Below, piece by piece: positions 12,047 to 22,524 of a stretch of 64,000 nt of DNA. The notes beneath the pieces were generated by a model that saw only the letters and a list, made by a program, of their open reading frames with translations, ran no database searches and had not been told where the DNA came from. The stretch comes from Inonotus obliquus (Eukaryota > Basidiomycota > Agaricomycetes > Hymenochaetales > Hymenochaetaceae), in the NCBI GenBank assembly GCA_032164295.1, contig JAJHTX010000010.1, positions 1,674,001 to 1,738,000 of the forward strand, read 5' to 3'. A program made the translations under genes and the position numbers. Each line of letters begins with the position of its first letter. Within the stretch, counting starts at the first letter, position 1.

Positions 12047-12720
12047 TAGGGTTGCCGAAGTTTGGTCCTGGACCATGTGGACCGCGGTCCGGACATGAAC
12101 CGAACCAACAGTCCAGTCCAAATCAGGTCTGGTTCAGCTAAGGTCCAGGTTGGTTTGGTCCTTGGTCCAGCTCCCTTCTGTTTTTCCGGACCAAATTGGA
12201 CCAGTCCGGACCTGGACTGGTCCGATTTGGCAGGTGCACAACAAGGTCGTGAGAAATGTTTGCTCTAATGCTTTATAGTATTATATTATTTCATTATTGA
12301 CTGTAAGCTGTCCTTCTAAACGTGAACCGTAAGATGCCTGCATAATAGCACACTAAAGACTGGCTCAGCAATAGAATGATTTCATTGTCCATACTCCAGA
12401 TCTATTTGAATCCCTCTAGATCTCAACAGTTATTCAGCTTGCAGTGAGAACTTAGTCACAGAAGCAAGCCCTATATGATGAAAACTTTGTAAAGTGTGTT
12501 TGGTCAGCCAAATATTAACAGAATATTGGAATTAACAATAATACATCTGGTCCAGGTCCGGACCAGGGTTGGACCTGAACCGAACCAAATGTCCAGTTTA
12601 AGTGTGGTCCGCCAGCCATCCAGTCCTGGTCCATACAAAGAACTGGAAAGTGGACCAGTCCGGTTCGAGGTCTGGGCAAAAGTGACTGGACTGGACAAGG
12701 ACCGGACTTCGGCAACCCTA
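12047..12720. mobile_element. hAT-type MITE (8-bp target duplication)
   Basis: The 674-bp insertion has perfect 14-bp terminal inverted repeats (TAGGGTTGCCGAAG at both ends) and is flanked by the 8-bp direct duplication CTTGCTAG (12039-12046 and 12721-12728). Eight-bp duplications and TAGGG/CAGGG ends are hallmarks of the hAT superfamily. Both ends carry dense subterminal copies of GGTCC/GGACC and GGTCCGGACC-like motifs (12060-12240 and 12545-12710), the kind of array hAT transposases bind. No transposase ORF is present, so the element is non-autonomous. It interrupts the receptor remnant. Confidence 0.93.
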
Positions 12721-12754
12721 CTTGCTAGAAAGAATCAGAGCTAGGTTCCTCTTA

Positions 12755-12780
12755 CAGCATATTCAATAAATGATGTCAGT
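12755..12780 (+). repeat. Left terminal inverted repeat of the IS630-type transposon
   Basis: It begins CAGCATATTCA directly after the target TA and ends AATGATGTCAGT. It pairs with 16162-16187 with three mismatches. Confidence 0.9.
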
Positions 12781-13328
12781 GCGCGATTTTCTCTCCTACC
12801 TTTGTGCAGGGTCCTGCCTATTTGGGCAGACCCCGTGACCTTCCCATGGAGACAGCGTGGACGTAGGTTGTCACTATCCACACGCTTGTTGTCCCCAACC
12901 CCCGGTCCTCTTCCCTGCACCTATACCCACCCTCTGCCAGTCAGGACTGCCTTGGGCATGGAGTTCACACTCTCCTTTGACTGCCATGGAGCTGTGCAGG
13001 ACACGGAGAGCCAGGAGTTGCTGGAAACCTCAGGTGAGTAAATGTGTCACTGTCTTTTTGGAAGCTGACTGACTTGACAATACAGCACCAACAATTTCAG
13101 CACATTCGTCGGTGTCTACCCCACATCACCCTCTATAGGTGCCTCTTCATTCTATCATGCATCAACAACAGGCACTATCTGCAGATGTGCCTGTTGGCAT
13201 GCCGCCGGTGCAAACAACCCCATCTTTGCAGGTGTCGTTTCAGTATTCGTGTTTCTCGTCCAATACTATGCTGCCCTCCCTCCCTCCTGCCTCCTTCCCT
13301 CCTATCTAACTTATCTCGCTTTGCGGCT

Positions 13329-14703
13329 ATGTATGTAGAGGTAGAGCTGGGTGGTAAAAAATATACTGGTCGGGCAAAAAAGGCACAGGTGAAGTGTTTT
13401 GGCCCGAAAAAACTTACATTGGATGTTGGATGGGATGAATTTCTTTCTGTTGTTGCTGGGATGGTTAAATCAAAGGTAGAATGCCTAGATACATCAACTA
13501 TGGTATTCCAACATGATAAACCTGCTCATGCTCCTTATCTTCCACTCGGCGATGAACTTGGTCTGAATGTCATGCTCAAAGGACTCAAACTGAAAGCAAC
13601 TAAAGGAACCCCACTAGTTCATGTCAAAATTAAGCAACCAAAGGCACTTGAGGTGAGTTTTGATTTCTTGATCTCGTTTTGCTCATGTATCTTACGAAAA
13701 ATAAATATCTTTAAGGTTTGGGAGAGTCCTGAGCACGTTGATACATCGTCACGCACTTCACAATCACTGAAACACTCCGTTAACATGCTGGATTCTGATG
13801 AGGATTCTAATGATGAGATTGTAGGACCTGTAGAGAAAAAGGTGCGTTATTTGCATAACTTGCATAATTAAAGAATATTAACGTACTCTGTAATTATTCA
13901 TCTAGGGCCGTTATGACACAGTCGCTAGCAACCAGACACAAGAGATCTTCCAGCATGTCGAAAAGAACAAGTGTGAGAGACACCCTACTCTGCGATGCAT
14001 GCAAAATCCTGCCTCTGGAAATCATTTCCACATCAATGAAGCTCGTGCACTTATTTGGGCTTCGAAAATTGTATGTATTACTTTTAAACACGTCAAGAGC
14101 TGTTTATAAGTGTAACTAACTGATATACAGACATCTGGTGATGCAGATCTTGAGCATCCGCCTTTTGGTTCACATCTATGGAAGCCGGTGCACGCTATAC
14201 GAAAATTGACTGAACCCGTAGCTTCCGCTACTCCCTCAGTACTAGCGCCACCTAGTACACCAAATCCTTCACACATCAGAGGTCAACCAAGCTCATCGGT
14301 TGCCATAGCTCCAGGCTCATCACCTTCTTCATTTCCGCCATTGGGATTTTATCCTTTTTTTCCAATGTTCGGCAACCTGTCTGCTTTTAATCCAGCATCT
14401 TATCCACCGCCTTCCTTTATACCACCCCCATCAGCTTCTGCCTCAACACCAGTTTTACATGTTCGTTCTTCCTCCCCTCTCATTCCAGACAGTATTTTGT
14501 CTGTTGATGAATTTTGTGCAAAGTACAAGTTTGATGAGCATATAATTGCATGCCTCAAGAAACTTGAATTTCAGCCAGGTGACAAACTCTCAGCTGTTGC
14601 TGAAGATGACTGGAGGGGGGTCGGCTTCACAAGTATATCATGGCAACGTGTTATCTCTGCCAACAAGAGCTATAGAAAATCCCTTCATACTTCCTCTCAT
14701 TAG
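13329..14703 (+). CDS. Transposon accessory protein, unknown function
   Basis: Exons 13329-13652, 13716-13841, 13906-14070 and 14131-14703 join in frame (395 aa from ATG 13329); all introns are GT-AG, 60-64 nt. The frame is open upstream to 13044 without a further ATG, so an additional 5' exon (for example around 12960-13035, followed by GTGAGT) is possible. In order: residues 1-110 a compact basic region (VEVELGGKKYTG, FLSVVAGMVKSKVE, LPLGDELGLNVMLKG); an acidic linker (DSDEDSNDE); a Cys/His segment (KCERHPTLRC, then HFHI and ALIWASKI) that could bind zinc; a long Pro/Ser-rich linker; and about 65 C-terminal residues resembling a SAM-like helical domain (SVDEFCAKYKFDEHIIACL ... DWRGVGFTSI). 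It shares the element with the transposase but has no DDE residues, so a DNA-binding or targeting role is only a guess. Confidence 0.8.
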
Positions 14704-14839
14704 CTTTTCAATTGTTTTTTGTTGGATATTCTATAATTCCATATATAGTACCATAGGACATATACCCATACTCCATACCACTTGCATGTTCTGTAATTGT
14801 ACCTATTATCATAGTTATAATTCTTGTAAATATATATTT

Positions 14840-16014
14840 TCAAAACTTATAACCTGTGTGTCTATACCACCCCTTTGCAAGATCTCCAGTAATATGGCCA
14901 TAGGCCTCAAGTAAAGCTATCTTTGGATCCTCTGCCATCTGCATCTCTCTGTAGTGTCTTCGAAGATGATACCTCACTAGAATTAAGATAAAATTAGAAC
15001 TAAAATTCGAAAAATTATTAAAAATTCAAATACTTACAAGAGCTGAAGCTTTCTTCTATTGGGTTAAAATCAGGAGAATAAGCTGGTAAGAACTCCAGCC
15101 TACAGCCTATAATCTATTAGTTAATTATTTGGTTAAATTTATAAAACTAAATACCTGATACCTCAACAACTGTATGCAATGCATCCATCTTATGAATTGC
15201 ACAGTTATCCATGATAAGAACACTATTTGCCTGAGGCCATGGGTTTATAAATGGCAGCTAAAGATAGTTAAAATAGGATTATATAAATTAGAGAAATAAA
15301 ACGTACAACTTCATCAATTATAAAATCAAAGAACTCTGTACCATTAATAGATCCTTCAACAGCTTGCATTCCCAGATAGCCATCTGTGGTGATTGCTGCC
15401 ACAAGACTGTATCGAACGCCGCATGAGAACGTCTGAGTAACATTGGCACGATGACCAAGAACTGAGCAACCGTAATGACGATAAATTGTGTGATTGTCCT
15501 TGCTCGTCTCATCAACAAAAACAAGCTGGTCTGCAACCCAGTTGTCTTGCGCATATTGACGAAACTCAGCACGTGCCACCTCATCTTGCTCTGCAGCTGC
15601 TTTCCGAAGCTTCTTATAAGAGATGCCAAGATCATACAGATTTCTCTGCAATGTACTCTTTGCAAGTCCTATATTATGAGCAACAATCAGCCATTCCTGA
15701 ATTTCATCAAGATACATAGCTGGGTTTTCTTCAAGCAGTGCATAAAGCCCATTTCTGGCCTCTGGAGCCTTGAGCAAGCGAGGGCGACCAAAGCGAAGAG
15801 AGAATGGTTTGGAAACAGAGCCATAAAGACGAAGATTGTGCTTATAGCGCCAAAATGTTCTGAGAGAAAAGCCAAGCAGATGACAGCACTGTGCAGGAAT
15901 ATAGCCCTGGTCATAGAGCCACATAGCATGAAGCTTCAAGTCCTCACTGATTTTGCAAAACAGCATGATGGAGGGAGAAAAGCACCCCGGGGGTGAATTG
16001 GCATGCATTTTCAT
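14840..16014 (-). CDS. IS630/Tc1-mariner-type DDE transposase, intact
   Basis: Four exons (15307-16014, 15155-15257, 15038-15106, 14840-14976) give 338 aa in one frame; introns of 48-61 nt have GT-AG ends. Residues about 20-110 are a double HTH region (LHAMWLYDQGYIPAQCCHLL; then ALLEENPAMYLDEIQEWL), which should bind the terminal repeats. The catalytic triad is complete: VFVDETSKDN (Asp), VLIMDNCAIHK (Asp) and PAYSPDFNPIEESF (Glu), all DDE_3 signatures of cut-and-paste enzymes that insert at TA. Length is normal for the family. The start is the ATG at 16014, about 170 bp inside the right terminal repeat. It converges on the accessory gene with only 136 bp between stop codons. No lesion is visible, so it may be active. 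Confidence 0.92.
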
Positions 16015-16161
16015 TGCTTCTTTTCATTGATTGCTGCATTTCCATTTCCCCATTTGGTAGAGACAATCATTATCATGCTCTCAGACAGCCTCATTTGTGA
16101 GAGATCCGAGATTTCCCCATTTAGGGTGGACCCTGCACAAGTACACACGAAAAAATTGTGG

Positions 16162-16187
16162 ACTGACATCATTAAGTGAACATGCTG
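16162..16187 (-). repeat. Right terminal inverted repeat of the IS630-type transposon
   Basis: Read on the minus strand it begins CAGCATGTTCAC and ends AATGATGTCAGT. It is followed on the plus strand by the duplicated target TA at 16188-16189. Confidence 0.9.
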
Positions 16188-16352
16188 TAAAGCAATCCTT
16201 CGATCTTTCGTTCTTCCAACTACCGTTGAGTACAAACCATCTAGCCCAAATCCAGAAATCGACCTCGAATCTCTAACTAGACAGCCCAGTTGGTGGAACG
16301 GATCATCGCTGTCTCTTACAGTTTTACAAACTGTTAGCCGCTTTTCCAAGTG

Positions 16353-17342
16353 ACTCGATCACGTTCTCTTGGTTGGTCTTGACCATCTGCCACTTACGGC
16401 TTTGACATCTCCATCTCAATTCATCCCATTTCCCTGTGTTGTATATCAAGTGATTATACGCTCGTCAAACGTTGAGAATGACATGTGTTTTCTCCTGCTC
16501 TGCAACATCCCTCCATCCCACCATTAATCTCTAGTACTAGCATAGTCGATTCCCCTCTGTCGCAATTTCAGTATTGTTCGATGAGGATGTCGCTACTTGG
16601 AGGAAGTCTATCCTTGGACAAGAGGCGTGTTTCGTATCATTCTCATACCTTCGCTGTCTTTTCTCCTTCACCTGCAGATCACTTTGCAACTACGAAGCCT
16701 AGCAATTTCATAGTAATTTTCCACCGTAATTAGACTGCTGGGCAGTAGTGTATGAAATTGCTTTGTGTCACTTTATGTCCATGACCTGTGCATTTACTCG
16801 GGTGGTAAATGCGACACTATTGCGATATATAGAATGTTCAATCTCAGTCTATAGAAGAAGATGATAATACAAGACTGAGGTGGCGAACGAGTGGCAGACG
16901 GAATATAAAGGATCTAAATATGGTAGTATGTCCTTATATGGAACCCAGTCTGGATACGAATGCGATGACATGGTTCTCAACAAACACCAAGCGATGAATC
17001 TGACGATAATAACAGCAAGAACAAAACCGTTTCCAGCACTCACCACTTCAAGTCGTCATTATTGGCATGCAAAGAAGAGTCGACGGTAGTTACAAAACTA
17101 AGTAAGATTAGAAATAGGAGAGACGGAAGCTCATAATCAGTGTTACTGTTCCTCTAAACAACAGTTTTCATATTCATATTTACACGAGGCTCTATAGAAT
17201 AACAAAACTTCACGATGGTCGAGAATTGCAATTCCTTCATCTTGATGATGCTAAATTTCGCATGTAAATCTGCGAGTCTTTATAGATCTGGCACCAATCA
17301 ACAGTGACGGGAAAATCATCGATAAGCTTTTATCTAATCTAA
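16353..17342. other. Intergenic, nothing recognised
   Basis: About 1 kb between the broken receptor fragment and the 3' end of the intact receptor gene. There are only short ORFs without motifs and no inverted repeats that I could pair. Confidence 0.35.
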
Positions 17343-20300
17343 CTAGGTATGCACGAAACATTCCGTCCAACGATCACCAAGCGCGGCCGAACTGAAATCG
17401 AGCGACGTGAAGAATTCACAGCTGAGAATGGCAGTGTTCTGGGGTCTCCAAAGTGTTGCACGAAGGCCAGGAGGGATCCATAAGATCAACTCACGTCGGC
17501 CATGTCCAGGAAGAATCCACCCTCCATCCAACACCCACTCCGACGAGTCTTCGTTCCTACGCGGAGCGGCGACTGTGATACTGCCACTGCTCTCACCAGG
17601 TGATTGGTATAGATGTGATACGTCCCACATTCTAATGGTATTGTCGAAAGATCCTGAAACGAGTCGTGAGCCATCAGGGAACAAGGCAAAAGACGTGGTG
17701 GGGCTGGTGTGTCCCTCGAGAATTTTGATGTTTGATCCGCTGTCCGCGTTCCAAATTCGTATCGTGGTGTCCGCAGATCCCGAAATGACGTATTTTCCAA
17801 GAGAGAAAATTACAGATAAGACAGCGTTCGTATGTCCTATTAAAGGATTGCCGATCATCCGTTGACTCTGCACATCCCAGATAATTATAGTTCCGTCGTA
17901 TGAACCCGAAGCGATCCGCGATCCATCCCGTGAGAAGCATACGGAGCAAACTATTTTTGAATGTCCCATCAACGGTACGGATATGCATTCCCACATGGTC
18001 GTGTCCCAACCTCGAATCGTCTTGTCGTAAGAACCCGACACGAGCAGCTTGCCATCGGGAGAGAATGCTACTGAGCAGATACCATCCGAATGGCCATGAA
18101 GCGGACCAGCGATGAGCGCTCCGGACTTCAAATCCCATATCCTGATCGTTCTATCCTTGGAACCAGAGGCAACCGTCAAACCATCCGGTGATAACGCGAT
18201 GCACCAAATTTCGTCAGTGTGTCCCTCTAGTGGACCCAGAATCATCGCACCATTATTGGCATTCCAAACTCTGATCGTTCTGTCGTCCGAACCCGAGATG
18301 AGTCGCGAGCCGTCCAGCGAGTATGCAACACACCCAACGCAAACACTGTGTCCCAGAAGAGGTCCTAATACAATGTCCCCCTTCTCGGCATCCCAAACTA
18401 TAATCGACCCGTCCACAGACGCGGATGCGATTCGACTGGTATCGGAGGAAAGCGCGACCGACGTAACAGCAGCGGTATGTCCTGAGAATTGCTCCGGATT
18501 GTCTACTCTGGCAGTGGCATCCCAAATCCTCACTGTCTTGTCATCGGAACCCGAGGTGATGTATTTTCCGTCACGCGACCATGCGACAGACCAGACTGTG
18601 CCCGAGTGACCCTTTAAAGGACCGGATGCGACCTGTCCAATTTTGGCATCCCATATCGTTATCGTATTGTCATCAGATCCAGAGACGATACGAGTTCCAC
18701 AAGGAGAGTACGCGACAGACATGACATCTAATGAGTGACCAGACAAAGTAGAGATAACGCTCCCGCTTTCCGCATTCCAAATTTTAATTGTTGTATCACC
18801 GGAACCGGAGATGACATGCTTGCCATCTGGAGAGAACGCAACGGACCAAACCGGATCAGAATGGCCATGTAAGGGCTTGTAAAGAGGTCGTCCGTTCTCC
18901 ACGTCCCAAATAATAACCGTCATGTCATGCGATCCTGATACCAATTGCGTGCCATCGAGGGAAAACGCAACGGAGTTGACTACGCCGGAATGCCCAGTCA
19001 AGGGATCTGAAATGGGTTCTCCTTTCTCGGCATCCCAGATGATGATAGTTCCGTCGGCAGATCCAGATGCGATCTGCGTTCCGTCAGGCGAAAATATGAC
19101 AGACAAAACACTCTCTTCGTGGCCAGAAAGTGGGCCTAGGATCAGCTCGCCTGTCTCAGCATCCCATACTATTATCGTGCCGTCAGACGAGCCCGATACA
19201 ATGCGCCTCCCATCTGTCGAGAAATATACTGACGTGACGCTACCGGAATGTCCCGTTAAGGGAGAACAAATTTCTTCCCCACTGGTGACGTCCCAGATTC
19301 TGATTGTTCCATCCGCAGAGGCTGATGCAATGTGCTTTCGATTTAGTGAGAAGGCGACGGATAAAACACAGTCGGAATGGCCGTCTAGCACCTTCAAGTG
19401 CATCGCAGGCTTTCTGACACCATCCCGTTCAACACCCACGAAAGCAGCACCACGCTCGAAGTAATGCCGTGTAACCTGCAAATCATCCTTCGCGAGGGGT
19501 ATCATGGAGACATAGATATGTGGGGTACATTGTGAAATAGCCGGGGCAAATGTACTTGCAAGATCACTGGCATCCCGTAGGAACGCAGAAATTTCCGCGC
19601 TACAGGGCTAGTTCATGGTTAGATACACGAATTGTGAGAATGTCAGATTACGTACTTCAGCCCACTCGGCAGCATCCGACAACCCACGGCTAGCAATCCG
19701 GTAGAAGGCCTTGACCAAGCTTAGCACCTCGAACCAGAATAGGAGACGTAGATGCGCAAAGTCAGAAACCTTGTCGAGCATAGCATGTGACACCGGAACT
19801 TCGAGGAGATGCTGCACCCAGTAAACGCACGCGTATTCTAGGTGAGATGGGATGCGTTCTCTGATACGATTGGCGAGCCCTGGGATGTCGTCGTTGCGAA
19901 CGAAGGATGACTCCAGATCGCATATATTGAAACGCAGGAAATTGTTCATGACAACAAAGCATCGTTTGCTAATGAAAGTCCTTGATGCAGGAATGTCAAT
20001 ACTCCATGGGTCGCTTGATCGTTCAGGTGACATGAGGTAGTCCGAGAAGGACGTATGAAATAAGGCGACGGTCCCTCCTGGCGTGTACGTGATGAAACTG
20101 CGAAGGCCCGCTAAAACGAAATTCGACGTTTCATGCTCTTTCCAACCCAGAATACCATCAATTGCTTTAATCGAAAGCGGCGCCTTGCTAAGAAGGACCA
20201 GGGATAAAACTCTAGCAAACCGCTCTCTCGATCTTTCGTCCTTCCACATTATTCCAGAGCGGTCCAGCACGCTTGCGTACAGGTCGTCTAATCCAAATCC

Positions 20301-22524
20301 AGAGAGCGACTGCGAGTTCTCAACTAGCTGGTCAAGCAGATTGAATGGATCATTGCTGTATCTGACCGTCTTCACCGCAGTGGAGGCCCAGATGAATAAC
20401 CCATTGGCGGCCGCACTGAGTGAGCTCATCTTGTCGTCCCACATCCATTCCGATGGTACATGCACCTGCTCCCCGATAGCATTGCGCATTTCAACGTGGA
20501 GATAAGAGTGTACGTCTTTCTGACTTTGAGCAGAGGCATGTTCTAGCTCCCATACAACTACGTTCTTCAGATGAAGAGAAAGGAATTTGTCGATGTCCTT
20601 CTCCCTTCGACTGGTCACCAGAAATCGGAAGATGTTGGGTAGCTTTGCGAAGCATGTCCGGAAAAGCTCCAGCAGGCCGCGCCTCGACTCCAGCGTTCCG
20701 CATTCATCGAGAGCATCGAGGACGACGAGAATGGGTCCCGGAAAGGATTCCGCAACAGCACGGAGTGGCAGAAGGAGAGTGTCGAACTGATGCATCAGAG
20801 GCGCAGTCGCAATGTCTTTGTCCTTCTCGATGGCGGATATAATGGCCGACCCGATGGACGGGTCGAATAGTGCTAGTTTGTACGCGATAGTTCGGATGAC
20901 AGTGGACGGATCGCTCTTCCCTCTCTCGAAGAATAGAAAAGCGCCGAGGCGGGACACTCCTCGAAAGTGTTCCGCTATTGTTGTGCTCACTGTGCTCTTT
21001 CCAGATCCCGCGACTCCGTACAGCCAGAAGATGTTCTGATCTGTCTCCGAAGACGCCCACTTGATGATATCGTTAGTTATCTCCTGACGTGTACCGGGAA
21101 GACAATGGGGACGGTCTCCTGCCTCGAATGGGACCGGGCTGAGACGCTCCTTAATCCCTGAGGCATTCGGCATTCGTCAGACAAACATCAGAATTTGAAT
21201 GAAAAGTGTACGGACATATCTCTTCAATCTTCTGAGATGATCGTGATGAGACAAAAGACGTATGAAGGGATATACCAGAATGGATACTATTTCTCAACGT
21301 GGCCAGGGCCTGTTCATAGTTGTCGATGGTCCCACTGCCCTTGGTGTCAAGCGCACGCCCTGTGTAAATGGTTCAGCTGATGGAGGATATACATTCGAAA
21401 TACGGTCTTACCAAGAAAACCATGGCTTACGTAGTGACGGACAAAGTAGCAGCACTCAATGGTCTGCTTCAGGAGCGCCTTCACGGTTTCATGAAGATAG
21501 GAAACTTTGTCTTGGAGCGCTTGTACATTGCGAACGAAGCTGAAGGCGTCGTCCATAGTGCGAACAAGGGCCATGATCCTACTGTCCTTTTCATATACTT
21601 TCTTTACCACCTGATAATGTCTTCGATGCATGCTCTTCGCGTGATAGTAATGGGAATACGTACCGTGTACAGAGCTGAGACTGCCGTCCATGCTATAGTG
21701 AGATATGGGTGCAACTAGGTTGCGTAAATACGTCATCGCATTCTTGACAATATTTTGACACTCACCTGCGATAGAGCATCCATGGCGTCTTTGAAACATT
21801 CCAGTTTCGACAGCAGATCGCCAACCGCACAGTATAGATCGCCTTGGCTGCTCACTTGGGTGGCCCCGCCTGAAACAGACTGCATCTTGGCTAATGCTAC
21901 TTCGGACTCGGCAATCCCTCGCCGCTCGACATCGTCTCTGGCAGCCCCGATAGCGTCGCCAACAGCTGCCACCGAATCCATGCTTTTGACTTCTAGGACG
22001 ATTATGCCTACAGTTGCCGACGACCGTCGTGAGGATGACTGAACTTCAAAGAAGGCTAGACATGCACACTAAGTAAGCAACTTGAGCGCGAGATTTAATT
22101 TCGTCGTGCATTTTACCTTCTCCGTTAGCACATCTTGCTAATATGTCGAGAAACTTGATTTCGAGATATCCTACAATTGGATCTCGCCAACGCGAACTGT
22201 GCCTAATAGATATACGAAGAGTCTGCGTTTCATCAGAAATAGGGCTGTGCAACCATTATCAGATGATGGTGAACCACAAGGGTGACGGACATACAGGACG
22301 AATGCCTCATTCCAAACAGGAGTCTTGCTGGCCCTGACTATCCTCGTCGGATGAGTGATATCGCCAAGCTTAACTTCCACGTAAAAATTCGGTACTTTGC
22401 GATGGAATAGGTGCATCCATCGGAGTCCCTCAAGGCGTATAACTAGGCGTAGGATCAACATCAGTCGTCCAATGAGTCAACGTCTGAAGGACGAACCTCG
22501 TAGTTCATAGTACTTCATGGTCAT
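17343..22524 (-). CDS. NOD-like receptor: C2 - helical - NACHT - 14 WD40 repeats (intact)
   Basis: Nine exons (22497-22524, 22295-22442, 22117-22244, 21766-22043, 21664-21714, 21412-21610, 21216-21359, 19656-21157, 17343-19607) give 1580 aa. The N-terminus (about 9-105) resembles a C2 domain (FYVEVKLGD, TPVWNEAFVL, LRISIRHSS). A helical region follows (about 110-325; HPYLTIAWTAVSALYT, LLKQTIECCYFV), as seen before NACHT in basidiomycete STAND proteins. The NACHT domain has Walker A GVAGSGKST (373-381) and Walker B ILVVLDALDECG. From about 897 there are 14 consecutive WD40 repeats of roughly 43 residues, enough for two seven-bladed propellers, then a conserved tail (GHGRRELILWIPPGLRATL). Fungal members of this family sense non-self or microbial cues and may trigger cell death; the ligand is unknown. 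It is the middle of three related loci. The tiny first exon and GTTCGT donor are the least certain parts. Confidence 0.88.

Larger units (their letters stand above)
12755..16187. mobile_element. Complete two-gene Tc1/mariner-IS630-type transposon
   Basis: The 3433-bp insertion is flanked by TA (12753-12754 and 16188-16189), and the host sequence is collinear with the paralogous receptor gene once one TA copy is kept. Terminal inverted repeats begin CAGCATATTC (left) and CAGCATGTTC (right) and match at 23 of 26 positions through AATGATGTCAGT; a second inverted block, TTGTGCAGGGTCC, lies about 45 bp further in. Inside are two convergent genes: a plus-strand accessory protein (13329-14703) and a minus-strand DDE transposase (14840-16014) with an uninterrupted frame. 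Both genes are intact, so this may be an autonomous, recently active copy. Confidence 0.93.
11066..16352 (-). pseudogene. Remnant of a third NACHT-WD40 receptor gene, split by two transposons
   Basis: Read on the minus strand, the remnant starts with a NACHT-end segment (16188-16352: TVRDSDDPFHQLGCLVRD, then SISGFGLDGLYSTV). It resumes at 12729-12754, then at 12046 down to 11460 (TEGGTVSLFHTSFSDYLL, NICNPESSYIRNDDASGLA) and, past an intron matching that at 19608-19655, ends in the first WD40 blade (KVFDGHSDAVFS, about 11240), where it degrades. It lacks the C2 domain, Walker A and 13 WD repeats. Frames are broken, including a loss of about 24 nt near 16327 relative to the paralogue at 24324-29071, to which it is closest. 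Two insertions explain the gaps: the hAT-type MITE (12047-12720) and the IS630-type transposon (12755-16187). Removing both restores collinearity with the paralogue. Confidence 0.85.

Noticed and set aside
13044..13328. Accessory protein start at 13044
   Set aside because: The codon is GTG and the added 95 residues look like untranslated or intronic sequence (Cys/Leu/Pro-rich, no domain); ATG 13329 precedes the conserved block.
17407..20505. Long plus-strand ORFs inside the first receptor (also 25219-26469 in the second)
   Set aside because: They are antisense shadows of the regular WD40 repeats; their content simply mirrors the repeat period.
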